In this document: positions 25,400 through 36,642 of the stretch, one piece after another
How positions within the stretch are numbered: the stretch's first letter is position 1
How the letters are laid out: each line of letters opens with the position of its first letter
Translations under genes and position numbers: made by a program
Source: Siphonodentalium dalli
Taxonomy: Eukaryota; Mollusca; Scaphopoda; Gadilida; Siphonodentaliidae
Direction of reading: 5' to 3'
NCBI GenBank assembly: GCA_032622095.1
Contig: CP136066.1
Coordinates: 61,656,609-61,720,608, forward strand
DNA length: 64,000 nucleotides
The notes under the pieces: model-generated
Seen by the model: the letters and a program-made list of their open reading frames with translations, nothing else
What the model was told of the DNA's origin: nothing
Database searches by the model: none

Positions 25400-25666
25400 C
25401 TTTCACAGTAAGTGTGCCCATTGTAGACTTGTCCCCGATTATGCATTTGTATGTAGCAGCGTCGTCCATAGCAACTGTTGGTATGGTGAGAGTATGAGTA
25501 AGTTCCTCCGATATCATCTGGAAGTGATCGTTTGGTTTAATCTCATTGGTTCCCTTGAACCATTTGGCCGTAACCTTTGGTTTTGAAACTTCTGCGGCCA
25601 TTGTGACCTTCTCTTCATCTGTGATGGTGATATCAGCCAGCTGCTTTGTGATCTTAAGTGGTATTT
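25400..25666 (-). CDS. single-exon I-set Ig domain (A2), titin/twitchin-like
   Basis: This 267-bp phase 1-1 exon lies upstream of A1 on the minus strand, with an 850-bp intron between them. The acceptor is CACTCATAGCAG and the donor GTTAGT. The product is about 80 percent like A1, with AKWFKGTNEIKPNDHFQ, HTLTIPTVAMDDAATYKC and a single core Cys. Its flanking intron also resembles that of A1 (a shared block CGCAATTATT..ACTGTTTATAAAAAG near 24140 and 25300), so the exon and its intron were duplicated together. Confidence 0.85.
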
Positions 25667-25939
25667 CTGCTATGAGTGAAAAAATTAATATAGTCACATA
25701 CATATCCATCATACATACAATACAGTCAATGGCTGCTGAGACAATCAGCTGACTGTAACAACTGAAAAGACAAACACCATGAAGTCTACAGTAGTCAGTA
25801 CTTATCGAAGTCACTTAAAACACGCAGTTATAAACTGATACATAACTAGAGTAAGAAGCTAAGTTAAACTTAGAAGAAAAAACATTCAAATATAAAATAA
25901 AAACAAAATGTACTATGTAACACAAATTATATATATATA

Positions 25940-27653
25940 TCTATATATATAAAACCCGTCGTATGTGTGTGTGTGTGTGTATCTGTGTATAACTCGGTCA
26001 CGCTTTTGGCGCGTTTATAACTTTTCAACAATGCACGCAATGTGGCCCAAATTTGTACCATGGCCTATATTGTGTCTTAGAAGATGACTCACCAAATTTC
26101 ATGCCGATTGGTCAAAGCACACCTGAGATCTAACATGGTCCCCAAATGCAGTATTTGCACTCAAGTATAGACATTATTTATGATGACGTCATTGACGTCG
26201 CACGCTAACCCACACTTGCTTTGCTATTGTAGACGAAACTTCCATGCGCTCTACCGAAGCGTTGTTGGAAATAGGCACTAAATTAATTTGTCAGTTCAGG
26301 TTCAGTGTGAATTTAGGTAACGAATGTTGATTTTGTCGCGGAGTGCATGTATAGTGGGGTGTTGAGTCAAGACTCGAACGTTTTACCGTCGTTGGGAATG
26401 GGTGGATGTAATGGGGTGCAGATTCAAGACTCGAACGTTCGTCGTTGGGAATGGGTGCTAATATGGTATTTAAATTTGCCAGTTGGGTTTGAACATAAGT
26501 AAAGAATGCTGTCTTTGATACGAAAGTTGTGCATTGAGTGTGGAATGGAAGGAGTACCAGTATACACGGAAGATGGCGAATGGACACAGTCTGACCTCCC
26601 GACAGTGGGTACCGTGAACTCAGTAAATTCGCCGGAACTCAGTTAGAAAAATCCCATCCCGGAATCCCGGACCGGGACTAATAATATAGTGTAAACAATA
26701 CTGCCGACGCTAATTAATGCTCTTTTAATCTTTCGGTTGAGTGCAAATCTGATAAAAGAATGTTCAAAAGATCAAAAGGTGCGGGAAGCGCACGCAGTTT
26801 AAAATCAGATAATGTGCGCGAAGCTCACAAAGGGGCTGTACATAGGCCCCTCGCCCGCTAAATAAAGGTTCCGAATTGAGTCTGTTTCAGTTACTATAGA
26901 TAAAGTAAAATATCTTGATTGTTGCGTTCCATATGTGCATGCATATACATGGGTTGGGGAGATGGGGATGGGGGTAAAAATACAGTTTTATTGAAATAAA
27001 GTGTTCATACAAATGGGCCGCGCAGTGCAGGGCGTGTGGTCATTAGGCTGCATGCTGAATACAGGTTCCAAAGGGGGTCCGTTCAAATTGTGCTGCAAAC
27101 TCCCCATGTGTGTGCGAAGTGCACGCAGTTTAATATCATATAATGTGCGCGAAGCGCAGAAAGGGGCTGTAGGCCCACCCCGGCTAAATATAGGCTCCCG
27201 AATTGATCCTGTTTCAGTATAGATAAAGCAAAATATATTGATTGTTGCGTTCCATATGTGCATGCATATACATGGGTTGGGGAGATGGGGGTATGGGTAA
27301 AAATACAATTTTATTGAAATAAAGTGTTCATACAAATGGGCCGCGCAGTGCATGCGTGTAATCATTAGGCGGCATGCTGAATACAGGAACCAAAGGGGGT
27401 CCTTTCAAAATGTGTCACAAGCTCCCGAATAAAGGCTCCTTAATTGAGTATGTTTCAGTTGGTGTATAGTAATATTTAAATAATATGCATGCACATATGT
27501 TGACTGGGTGTGTAGAAATACAGTTTTTAGTGAAATAAAGTGTTCCAACCCGCATCCAGTAAGCATGACCATTCCATGTGTCCATGAATGCGGACACTAG
27601 AAAATAACAAAGAACATGTATATACCCGTCATTTTGTGACGGGCAACCCCCTA

Positions 27654-27654
<1 letters not shown>
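25940..27654 (+). mobile_element. non-autonomous Helitron, 1715 bp
   Basis: The 5' end is TCTATATATATAAAACCCG preceded by A. The 3' end is the hairpin CCCGTCA-TTTTG-TGACGGG, then CAACCCCCTAG followed by T. This is the expected A|T insertion with TC start and CTAG end. Module B has only a short AT run at the equivalent place (about 35212), which is a natural empty site. The interior has direct repeats: a near-identical block at about 26915-27030 and 27235-27350, and a smaller one (TCAAGACTCGAACGTT) at about 26370 and 26430. No Rep/helicase reading frame is present. Confidence 0.85.

Positions 27655-27692
<38 letters not shown>
27655..27692. repeat. (AT)n microsatellite
   Basis: Dinucleotide run flanking the Helitron 3' end; the insertion split a pre-existing AT tract. 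Confidence 0.9.
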
Positions 27693-27695
<3 letters not shown>

Positions 27696-30600
27696 CAAGA
27701 ATAACATAAGACATGTCTATAGAAAATTAATTAATTTAAGTAAAATGTCTACAGGCCTTTCGTGGCATTGCCACTTTTCAATGATAAACGTGAGAAGGAA
27801 CCCCAACCGGGAAGGTATGGATTTATGACCTTGACCGAATAATATGTGACGTCACATTCAATGTGATTGAGTGCGCTGTCATTTCAAGTTTAAAACATGA
27901 CGAAAACGAGCGATTAAAACATACAAATTAGTCTATATAATTAATTAATTATGTAATAGGATCTAACTGTAACATGGACCAGTGAATATGTCGTTACATG
28001 GATTATATTTGCTACCGTCAGTCGCCGTAGATTTAGATTAAATGAACATTTTGCAGCGAAATTTGCGATTGTTTCGTTGAGTCTATTTTTAGCACCGTTT
28101 AACAGTAACAAGAGTTCATTACAATGTTAAAAACAATGGCAGCTAAATTATGGGAATTAGGCCTATCTCAGTCGATCCAAATTGATGGCGTTCTATGCAT
28201 ACGATCTCAAACAATGCCATAGAAGAAATGGTGGTGTTGTAGTAATGTCGAGTTGGTGGGTGAGGTCACCATGAGGATGGGGGGGGGCGTGATAAAAATG
28301 ATAAACACTGAAACAGATAAATTCAAAATAATTATAATTTATAGGTTTAGTTTATAGTGTACCCCAGTCCACAGTGAACACATCCTGGAACATTGAATTG
28401 TCAATCATGGTGATTAAGTGAATTGGCACAATAATTTAAATCAGAAATGCTATGATCCAAATGTTAAGATAAAATAATCTAATATATACAATTTTGTAAT
28501 TTTCTTGGAATATTTTCTTTTTTAATCATGTTGTTTAAAAAAAATATATATAATAATAATAAGGCCTTTGTTTACGGTAACCCACCAGCCCCTATTTATA
28601 TTAAGATATCCACCCCCCTAAAAAAATATATATAATTGTACTCAGCTCAGCTCTAATTTTTTGTCACATTATTTTATCTCTGTTAAATTAGGTGCCAAAT
28701 CATTTCAAAATTAGCAGATTTATTTCTATTGACTTACATGATATATATACACCCTGATAGTTTAAGAACCCTTTTATTTTTTTATTTAATGTTTAATGTG
28801 CTATTGGTACTGATATTTAAAAAACACCTTGGCTATGTGGTAACTTGATTGCAAAGCAAGTTAAGAAGATACATGTAGTAGTTTTCAAGTTTTGGGGGTT
28901 ATAATGCAGTATGTAAAATCTTAGAAGTTCACACACTATGTTAGTATGGTTGGCTATAAATAAGAATAAATTCCATAACATTAGATTACCAATTTTCATA
29001 AATTTGTAGGCAAGATTCAACTAATGCCCATTGTTATTCCTCTTCAAATGAATGGGGGCGTTGCCTGGGATGTCACATGCACCTGACAATAAGCCTAGAA
29101 CATCAACCAAAAACATCACGCGCACACATACACACACACACCCACACACACACACGCACACGCACGACGGATACCAAGCCATGGCAATAGCTCAAACTTT
29201 ACAAAGTAAATTTTAGCTAAAAGCTACTGTTATCTATACTAATACCACCCAATTATGTTTGTTTGTTTGTCAATTAAATCAGAATAATTGCCATTGACAT
29301 CAGAATCACAGAATGATCATATGTCTTAAAAGGGCACTAATTATTCATGATTAAATTTAATTAAATACTTAATTACATACCGGTACCTAAAATGGTTGGA
29401 CCCATGGAGCTGAAAATTGTTACACAGGTTTAAATTGACCAGAGGAATGTAATGTGATAGGTGCCTTTGACCTCAGACAAATTAAAGGGGGTTCATGTGA
29501 TAGATGCCTATGACACCATATGACTTAAATGGGTACTGATGTTCAATAAAGAGTATTTATTATTAGCTTAGACGATATGTGTAACATTGGTACACAGGGA
29601 TAACTTGAACAAGAGATTGCCAGGGACATGTGACATGGATCACCGAAGACTTAAAGTGGCACTTAAACACAGATGTAAATTGAAGCCAGGGAGTGTCGCG
29701 GTATAGGTGCTGTTGGCATCAGATATCTTAAAAAGGCACTAATAATTAATTTAACTAGATAGTTAATTATAACTCAAAATGGTTGGAATCTGGTGGTTGA
29801 AAATTGACATGAAGAGTATCATGGAATATGTGCTGCTGGTCTCAGACGACTTACAGGGGGAACTAATAAACAATTTTAATTAAATAGTTAATCATATCCC
29901 CAAAATGATTGGACTATGGTCACTGGAAATTGATATGCAGGGGTAGATTAACACATGGTGTACCATTGGATATGTGCCGACGGTGCTGTTGACCATAAAG
30001 GGGAACTTAAAAGATTTACTAATTATCATATAATTATGAGCAATGAAGGATGTCTCTTATCAGCTTAGAAGATATGTAGGAAAATTGGTACACATGGGTC
30101 ACCTGACCAGGGGATTATTATGAGATAGGCAGCTTTGACCTCAGATGACATAAACAGTGACTAATAAATTATATTAACATAGATGATCATCGAAGAGTGT
30201 TTATTATCAGCTCAAACCCCAGCTAGTGTTTTCTAAAGTTGTAAATTCCACAGTGTTGGCTAGAGCGATTTGAAAAAAAGCCCGAGTTTGTATGAAACAT
30301 CCAAGAACATGACAATTTTTAATTATTTTAATAATGGCTGTCCTGTTGCTTACAAAATGACAGGAATAGCTATCTCAGATATGGTTGGTTTGTTACAAGT
30401 AACACTGCCTTTAATAACATATATTATAATATACGGTACCTGTACATGTTTTTGAATGTTTTATACAAATAATGAACCAAATATCATGAAAATAGCAGCA
30501 AGAAAAGTTGAACGTATTGAACAGTACTTTTTCAAATCTTGACATCATTAGTTTGCCATACCAGCATGATAACAATTCAGCAAGGATCCACCAGCATGAT

Positions 30601-30722
30601 AGCAAATTAGCAGGACTACTTAACCACTAACCAGAGGTGAGATTGTAGTTATATTTTTTATATGGTTGGTCTCAAGTTACCATATATCCTAGGCAGTTTT
30701 CTGTGTACCAATTTACACTCAA

Positions 30723-30896
30723 TTAGCCAAAGATTGGTTTAGCAAAAATATAAAACGGTCCACACAAAAAATACAAAGCAGTCCCAACTCCAACAAAAAT
30801 AGCCAATATGAGGTCTATCAGAATGTATAAAGATGTAACTAAGACTAAGTGAAAGAAATTTGATAATGTTTCAACTACTTTCAATCTGTATTTGGT
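30723..30896 (-). other. possible terminal exon encoding a hydrophobic 57-residue tail (D1)
   Basis: On the minus strand an acceptor-like GGAAATTTCAG precedes 57 codons and a stop. The peptide has two hydrophobic stretches (around LVLVTSLYILIDLILAIF and LYFLCGPFYIF) that could span membranes. It is unchanged in block D2, but the whole block is nearly identical, so this is not evidence of selection. No family was recognised. Confidence 0.2.
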
Positions 30897-31460
30897 CTGA
30901 AATTTCCAAAGGTGTACTTATGTCAGGTACAATTTCCAATTGTTGACAATTTTTATCAAAGTTGGGGACTAGACAGTCAGCTAACAGTGTATCACCCCCA
31001 CCCACTTTTCAAAGACCGTGAAGTGAAGAGAAGTCTTAAATTAAAAATCCTCCCCAATGTGATTGTGAATGTCACTCATCGACTGAAATTCGCAATACAT
31101 TTACAATGTCAAATTAATACAAGTATCTAACTTTTATTTTATTTATTCGTGATTTATAACCGATTGTTTATGTTATTGAACATTCAGTTATTTCCAGTAT
31201 TCAGCTTTTCAAGTTCAAATCGGCATCTTCAAAACTTTGTTGATATCCGCGCACCGTTAATGCTGGATAGCCTGCGACGAAAGACCATCCTGTTAAATTT
31301 GTGCGCATGCGTAAATTGGACCTTCCCGGTTGGGGTTCCTTCTCACGCTTACCCTTTTCAATAGACGATAAACTGAATTATGACGTCACAGTGTCAAGGG
31401 AGATAACTCAGCTTTACACAACGTCATTTCCTGGGCGCATTTGGCTTGCATCGGAAGTGA

Positions 31461-31868
31461 TCAACGTAGAAATCTTCCTTCCGGGTTCGGCGTAATCTGT
31501 TTGCTGAGAACAGTTCTTGGAATGGGAAGATCGAATATTGATTCTTTCCCACATTCATCCAGATGTTCACTCAGTGAATTTTTGCGATATTCTGGTTGAT
31601 TTATCTGTTGTCCATGGATCCGCATTCTTTCTAGTAATTTATTGCCTGTTTCTCCGATATAATTTTCCGAACGTCCATGACAGACAATACAATATATAAT
31701 ATATTCCGAGTTACAGTCCATAGATATATTCGGATAGATTGTCATTCCATTGTTTAATGTCAGTGACCCTCCAGTGTGAAGGTAATTACATGTGCCACAC
31801 CGTTTGTCACCACATTTAATGACTTTATGATTTGGAATCCCATCAGTTGTGAACTTTGCTTTCGTCAA
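31461..31868 (-). pseudogene. Penelope-like GIY-YIG endonuclease remnant (D1)
   Basis: The 135-residue frame contains a cysteine cluster (C19, C24, C27), a GIY-like strand (YIIY, 56-59), YIGET (70-74), Arg81 and His85. This is the arrangement of the C-terminal endonuclease of Penelope-like retroelements. The reverse transcriptase part is absent: upstream is an AT microsatellite, then module B. The frame ends early compared with block D2. It is a dead 5'-truncated retroelement copy carried along in the duplication. Confidence 0.75.
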
Positions 31869-31880
31869 TATTTTTTTCAG

Positions 31881-31884
<4 letters not shown>

Positions 31885-31942
<58 letters not shown>
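31885..31942. repeat. (AT)n microsatellite
   Basis: Long TA dinucleotide run at the junction between block D1 and module B; it is absent at the D2 and module C junction. Confidence 0.9.
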
Positions 31943-31943
<1 letters not shown>

Positions 31944-33596
31944 CTATATATCTTTTATTTTTGTGTTAAATCAACATGGCTAAACGTTCATAATTCTAAG
32001 TCCTACATCTGACAATCAATGGTCTTGATAAATATACGTTTTAAGAATTATAATCGCAGCGAAGAATTATGTCCCCGACTCTCCATATTAAACCTGGTGA
32101 TTTTTTTTTTAATATATGGAATCCGAGTCACAACAGGAAACTCCATAGCAAATAATAATCAAAATCGACCTGATAAATCTTGAGTCGGTAATTTCAATGG
32201 CAGAAAAAAGTTATGTCCGTGGCTCAGTCCATAATCGACCATGCAGGTGACCACATTTGAACAAGAATCCAATCAGCTGATACTATCCGCACCAACTATG
32301 AACACAATCGGCCTTGCGGCTCAGGAGATGTTTTAAGAATTATGACCCAATCAAATCTCCGCAAGTGTTAATTAGTAGTCCACATGATTTATTTCACCCA
32401 TGAAAGTAAAATTGCCACACTATGGAATGACGACATTCACAAAGGTCGTATATTTAATCGGAAACCAGTATAATTTGTATTCCATGATTACAAACCCCTA
32501 AACTATAAGGCATATCTCGAGATAGTCCTTAGGTTTCAAATGGTAAAAGTAGTACCGTATTGGTATGCATTATCAATGGTACGACATCGGTACACTATTT
32601 TGTAACGTCATGTCCGGTGCCAAAACTATTTAGCCTACCGGTTTCCGCTACACTTCCTTTTAAAGTCCTCAGTGATCGTTCGTGTTCCGAGCTTGCGGCG
32701 TGGGATGTTCTTTAGATTTAGCTATTTTGTTTTTCATATTTTTGTATGTGTTAAGAAAGGCCATGGTCACACAATATTCAGTCACCTTTGACCCAATATT
32801 TAGTTACTTTTGACCCAATATTCAGTCACCTTTGACCCAATTTCTATAGTCACACATGTCTCAATTTAATTAAAGGCTACTAAATATTTAATGGCTAAAT
32901 GTTCTAAATAATAATTCCTATATCTCACATCAAATTGTCTTGAGAAAAAGATGTTTTAAGAATTACTATCGCAGCAAAGAGTTATGTCCCTGAATCTGTC
33001 CAAATTTAACCCAATGACCATTGTTGAATAAATTTGAATTCAAGTCACACAGGGAAACTCCATACCAAATATAAGCGCAATCGGCCTGATAAATGCTGTG
33101 TTAGTAACTACAATGGGTGAAAATAGTTATGTCCCTGGCGTCATCCATATTTGACCTAGTAACCACATTTGAACAAGAATCCCAGTCACCTAATACTTTC
33201 CCCATAAGATATGACCCCATTTGGCCTTGAGATCTTTCGATAATTATCACCCAATCAAATGTCTGCACATAGTAATGTTACTTTGTGGTCCAATTAAAGG
33301 ATCAATGAAACACTTTGTAAAGATCCAATTCACCATGGCGCTCGTGTATTTAATCGGAAACCAGTATAATGTGCATTCCATTTATGATTACAAACCCCTA
33401 AACTATAATGTATATCTCTCCATAGTCCTTAGTTCGGAGCTGTTTTTATAATCGCACCGCAATTATTGTGTACTGTTTATAAAAGGCTGCATGTATGGCG
33501 TTTCAGACTATGCACACGGGACTGAAAAACAGGGAATTGACTTTGTTACCTAGAAGGAAAAGTGAAATAAAAATATTTCAATATTAAAATACTAAC

Positions 33597-33863
33597 CTTT
33601 GATAGTAAGTGTGCCCATTGTAAACTTGTCCCCGACTGTGCACATGTATGTAGCATCGTCGTCCATATCAACAATTGGTATGGTGAGCGTATGAGTAAGG
33701 TCCTCTGATGTCATCTGGAAGCGATCGTTTGGTTTAATCTCATTGTTTCCCTTGAACCATTTGGCGTTGACCATTGGCTTTGAAACCTGTACGGCCATTG
33801 TGACCTTTTCTTTCTCTGTGACGGTGATATCACCCAGCCCTTTTGTGATCTTCACTTGTATTT
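33597..33863 (-). CDS. single-exon I-set Ig domain (B1), titin/twitchin-like
   Basis: 267-bp phase 1-1 exon with acceptor ACTCACTGCAG and donor GTTAGT, equivalent to A1. The product differs from A1 at four of 89 positions (residues 3, 19, 29 and 66). The frame and both splice sites are kept, which fits coding use although the copies are young. The core Trp and F-strand Cys are present, and the B-strand Cys is absent. Confidence 0.85.
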
Positions 33864-34713
33864 CTGCAGTGAGTGTATAATGTATTATAGTGACATAAAT
33901 ATCCATCATACATACAAGATAGTCAATAGCTGTTGAAATGCTCTCCAAACTGTAACGACTGAAAAGACTAGGACTCCGAAGTCTATAGTAGTCAGTACTC
34001 ATCGAAATCACATAAAACAAATAGTTATAAACCGGCACATAGCTAGAGCAATGCGTTATGTTAAATATAAAACAACATCAATTCAAATATAAAATAAAAA
34101 AATGTATGTAACACAAATTATATATATATTTTTTTAATTTGTGTTTTGAATCAAAATGGCTTAATGTTCAAAATTATAAGTACCACATCGGGCGATCCAT
34201 GGTCTTGAGAAAAACACTTTTTAATAAATAATATCGGAGATAAGAGTTATATCACTTGCTCACTTCTTTATTACATATCAGTTTACATAGCAGTACAATT
34301 TAACAACACCAACCCCAAATTATGATTCATATCACCAAGAAATAGGTTAAACATTTGATGATCATGATCGGCCTCTCGTTAATGTATTTCGTTAATTATG
34401 TGTGTACACCAAAGAAGCATTCCAACGCTGGGTATACTATCAGTTTTCCAATCAAATGTCCACAAACTGATAGTCTACATACGATTGATAATACCCAACA
34501 AAGTATTATAGACATACTTTGGTATGACGCAATTATTCACGACGTTTGTTCGCATAATCATAAATTTGAATCCGGAAACGATCTTAGTTCAGAGCAGTTT
34601 GTATAATCGTACCGCAATTATTTCGCACTGTTTATAAAAAGAATGCATGAAATTGACTTTGTGTGGCCTAGAAAGTAAAGAGAAATAAAAAGATTTCAAT
34701 TTCAAATACTAAC

Positions 34714-34980
34714 CTTTCACAGTAAGTGTGCCCATTGTAGACTTGTCCCCGATTATGCATTTGTATGTAGCAGCGTCGTCCATAGCAACTGTTGGTATGG
34801 TGAGAGTATGAGTAAGATCCTCCGATATCATCTGGAAGTGATCGTTTGGTTTAATCTCATTGGTTCCCTTGAACCATTTGGACGTAACCTTTGGTTTTGA
34901 AACTTCTGCAGCCATTGTGACCTTCTCTTTCTCTGTGATGGTGATATCAGCCAGCTGTTTTGTGATCTTAAGTGGTATTT
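34714..34980 (-). CDS. single-exon I-set Ig domain (B2), titin/twitchin-like
   Basis: 267-bp phase 1-1 exon equivalent to A2, separated from B1 by an intron of the same 850 bp. It differs from A2 at four residues (in TEKEK, VTSKW and SEDL). Acceptor CTCATAGCAG and donor GTTAGT are intact. Confidence 0.85.
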
Positions 34981-36642
34981 CTGCTATGAGTGAAAAAATT
35001 AATATAGTCACATACATATCCATCATACATACAATACAGTCAATGGCTGCTGAGACAATCAGCTGACTGTAACAACTGAAAAGACAAACACCATGAAGTC
35101 TACAATAGTCAGTACTTATCGAAGTCACTTAAAACACGCAGTTATAAACTGATACATAACTAGAGTAAGAAGCTAAGTTAAAGTTAGAAGAAAAAACATT
35201 CAAATATAAAATATATATATATAGGCCAAGAATAACATAAGACATGTCTATAGAAAATTAATTAATTTAAGTAAAATGTCTGCAGGCCTTTCGTGGCATT
35301 GCCACTATTCAATGATAAACGTGAGAAGGAACCCCAACCGGGAAGGTATGGATTTATGACCTTGACCGAATAATATGTGACGTCACATTCAATGTGATTG
35401 AGTGCGCTGTCATTTCAAGTTTAAAACATGACGAAAACGAGCGATTAAAACATACAAATTAGTCTATATAATTAATTAATTATGTAATAGGATATAACTG
35501 TAACATGGACCAGTGAATATGTCGTTACATGGATTATATTTGCTACCGTAAGTCGCCGTAGATTTAGATTAAATGAACATTTTGCAGCGAAATTTGCGAT
35601 TGTTTCGTTGAGTGTATTTTTAACACCGTTTAACAGTAACAAGAGTTCATTACAATGTTAAAAATTATGGCAGCTAAATTATCGGAATTAGGCCTATCTC
35701 AGTCGATCCAAATTGATGGCGTTCTATGCATACGATCTCAAACAATGCCATAGAAGAAATGGTGGTGTTGTAGTAATGTCGAGGTGGTGGGTGAGGTCAC
35801 CATGAGGATGGGGGGGGTGATAAAAATGATAAACACTGAAACAGATAAATTCAAAATAATTATAATTTATAGGTTTAGTTTATAGTGTACCCCAGTCCAC
35901 AGTAAACATATCCTGGAACATTGAATTGTCAATCATGGTGATTAAGTGAATTGGCACAATAATTTAAATCAGAAATGCTAAGATCCAAATGTTAAGATAA
36001 AATAATCTAATATATACAATTTTGTAATTTTCTTGGAATATTTTCTTTTTTAATCATGTTGTTTAAAAAAAATATATATAATAATAAGGCCTTTGTTTAC
36101 GGTAACCCACCAGCCCCTATTTTTATTAAGATATCCACCCCCCTAAAAAATATATATATAATTGTACTCAGCTCAGCTCTAATTTCTTGTCACATTATTT
36201 TATCTCTGTTAAATTAGGTGCCAAATCATTTCAAAATTAGCAGATTTATTTCTATTGACTTACATGATATATATACACCCTGATAGTTTAAGAACCCTTT
36301 TATTTTTTTATTTAATGTTTAATGTGCTATTGGTACTGATATTTAAAAAACACCTTGGCTATGTGGTAACTTGATTGCAAAGCAAGTTAAGAAGATACAT
36401 GTAGTAGTTTTCAAGTTTTGGGGGTTATAATGCAGTATGTAAAATCTTAAAAGTTCACACACTATGTTAGTATGGTTGGCTATAAATAAGTATAAATTCC
36501 ATAACATTAGATTAACAATTTTCATAAATTTGTAGGCAAGAATCAACTAATGCCCATTGTTATTCCTCTTCAAATGAATGGGGGCGTTGCCTGGGATGTG
36601 ACATGCACCTGACAATAAGCCTAGAACATCAACCAAAAACAT

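Larger units (their letters stand above)
22980..29116. repeat. segmental duplication module A (Ig exon pair A)
   Basis: Near-identical to module B at an offset of 9314 bp (for example 24283 against 33597) up to about 25935. After the Helitron it resumes at 27655 and matches B at an offset of about 7526 bp up to the CA repeat at 29117. It contains Ig exons A1 and A2. Three copies of TTGACCCAATATT.AGT.AC lie at about 23465-23530 and recur in the other modules. Confidence 0.9.
29117..31884. repeat. duplicated block D1
   Basis: Nearly identical to 40239-43690 at an offset of 11141 bp, apart from a longer CA tract and a 634-bp insertion in the other copy. It begins with a (CA)n tract (29117-29165) followed by GACGGATACCAAGCCATGGC. 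It contains a possible short hydrophobic exon (30723-30896) and Penelope-like endonuclease sequence (31461-31868). An inverted 28-bp core at 31320-31347 matches module A at 27789-27816. Confidence 0.9.
31943..36642. repeat. segmental duplication module B (Ig exon pair B)
   Basis: Near-identical copy of module A without the Helitron. Landmarks shared with A include the three TTGACCCAATATT repeats (about 32780-32840), both Ig exons and the right flank with GGCCTTTCGTGGCATTGCCAC. It ends at AACCAAAAACAT (36642), where the minisatellite block begins; in module A the same sequence runs straight into the CA repeat. Confidence 0.9.

Noticed and set aside
27700-27860. Possible hammerhead ribozyme, as found in Penelope-like terminal repeats
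   Set aside because: I looked for the CTGATGA and GAAA core pair around the Penelope-related sequence and did not find both in a workable arrangement.
29117-29165. CRISPR-like spaced repeats in the CA tracts and minisatellite
   Set aside because: Units are contiguous or simple dinucleotides with no unique spacers, and the DNA is eukaryotic.
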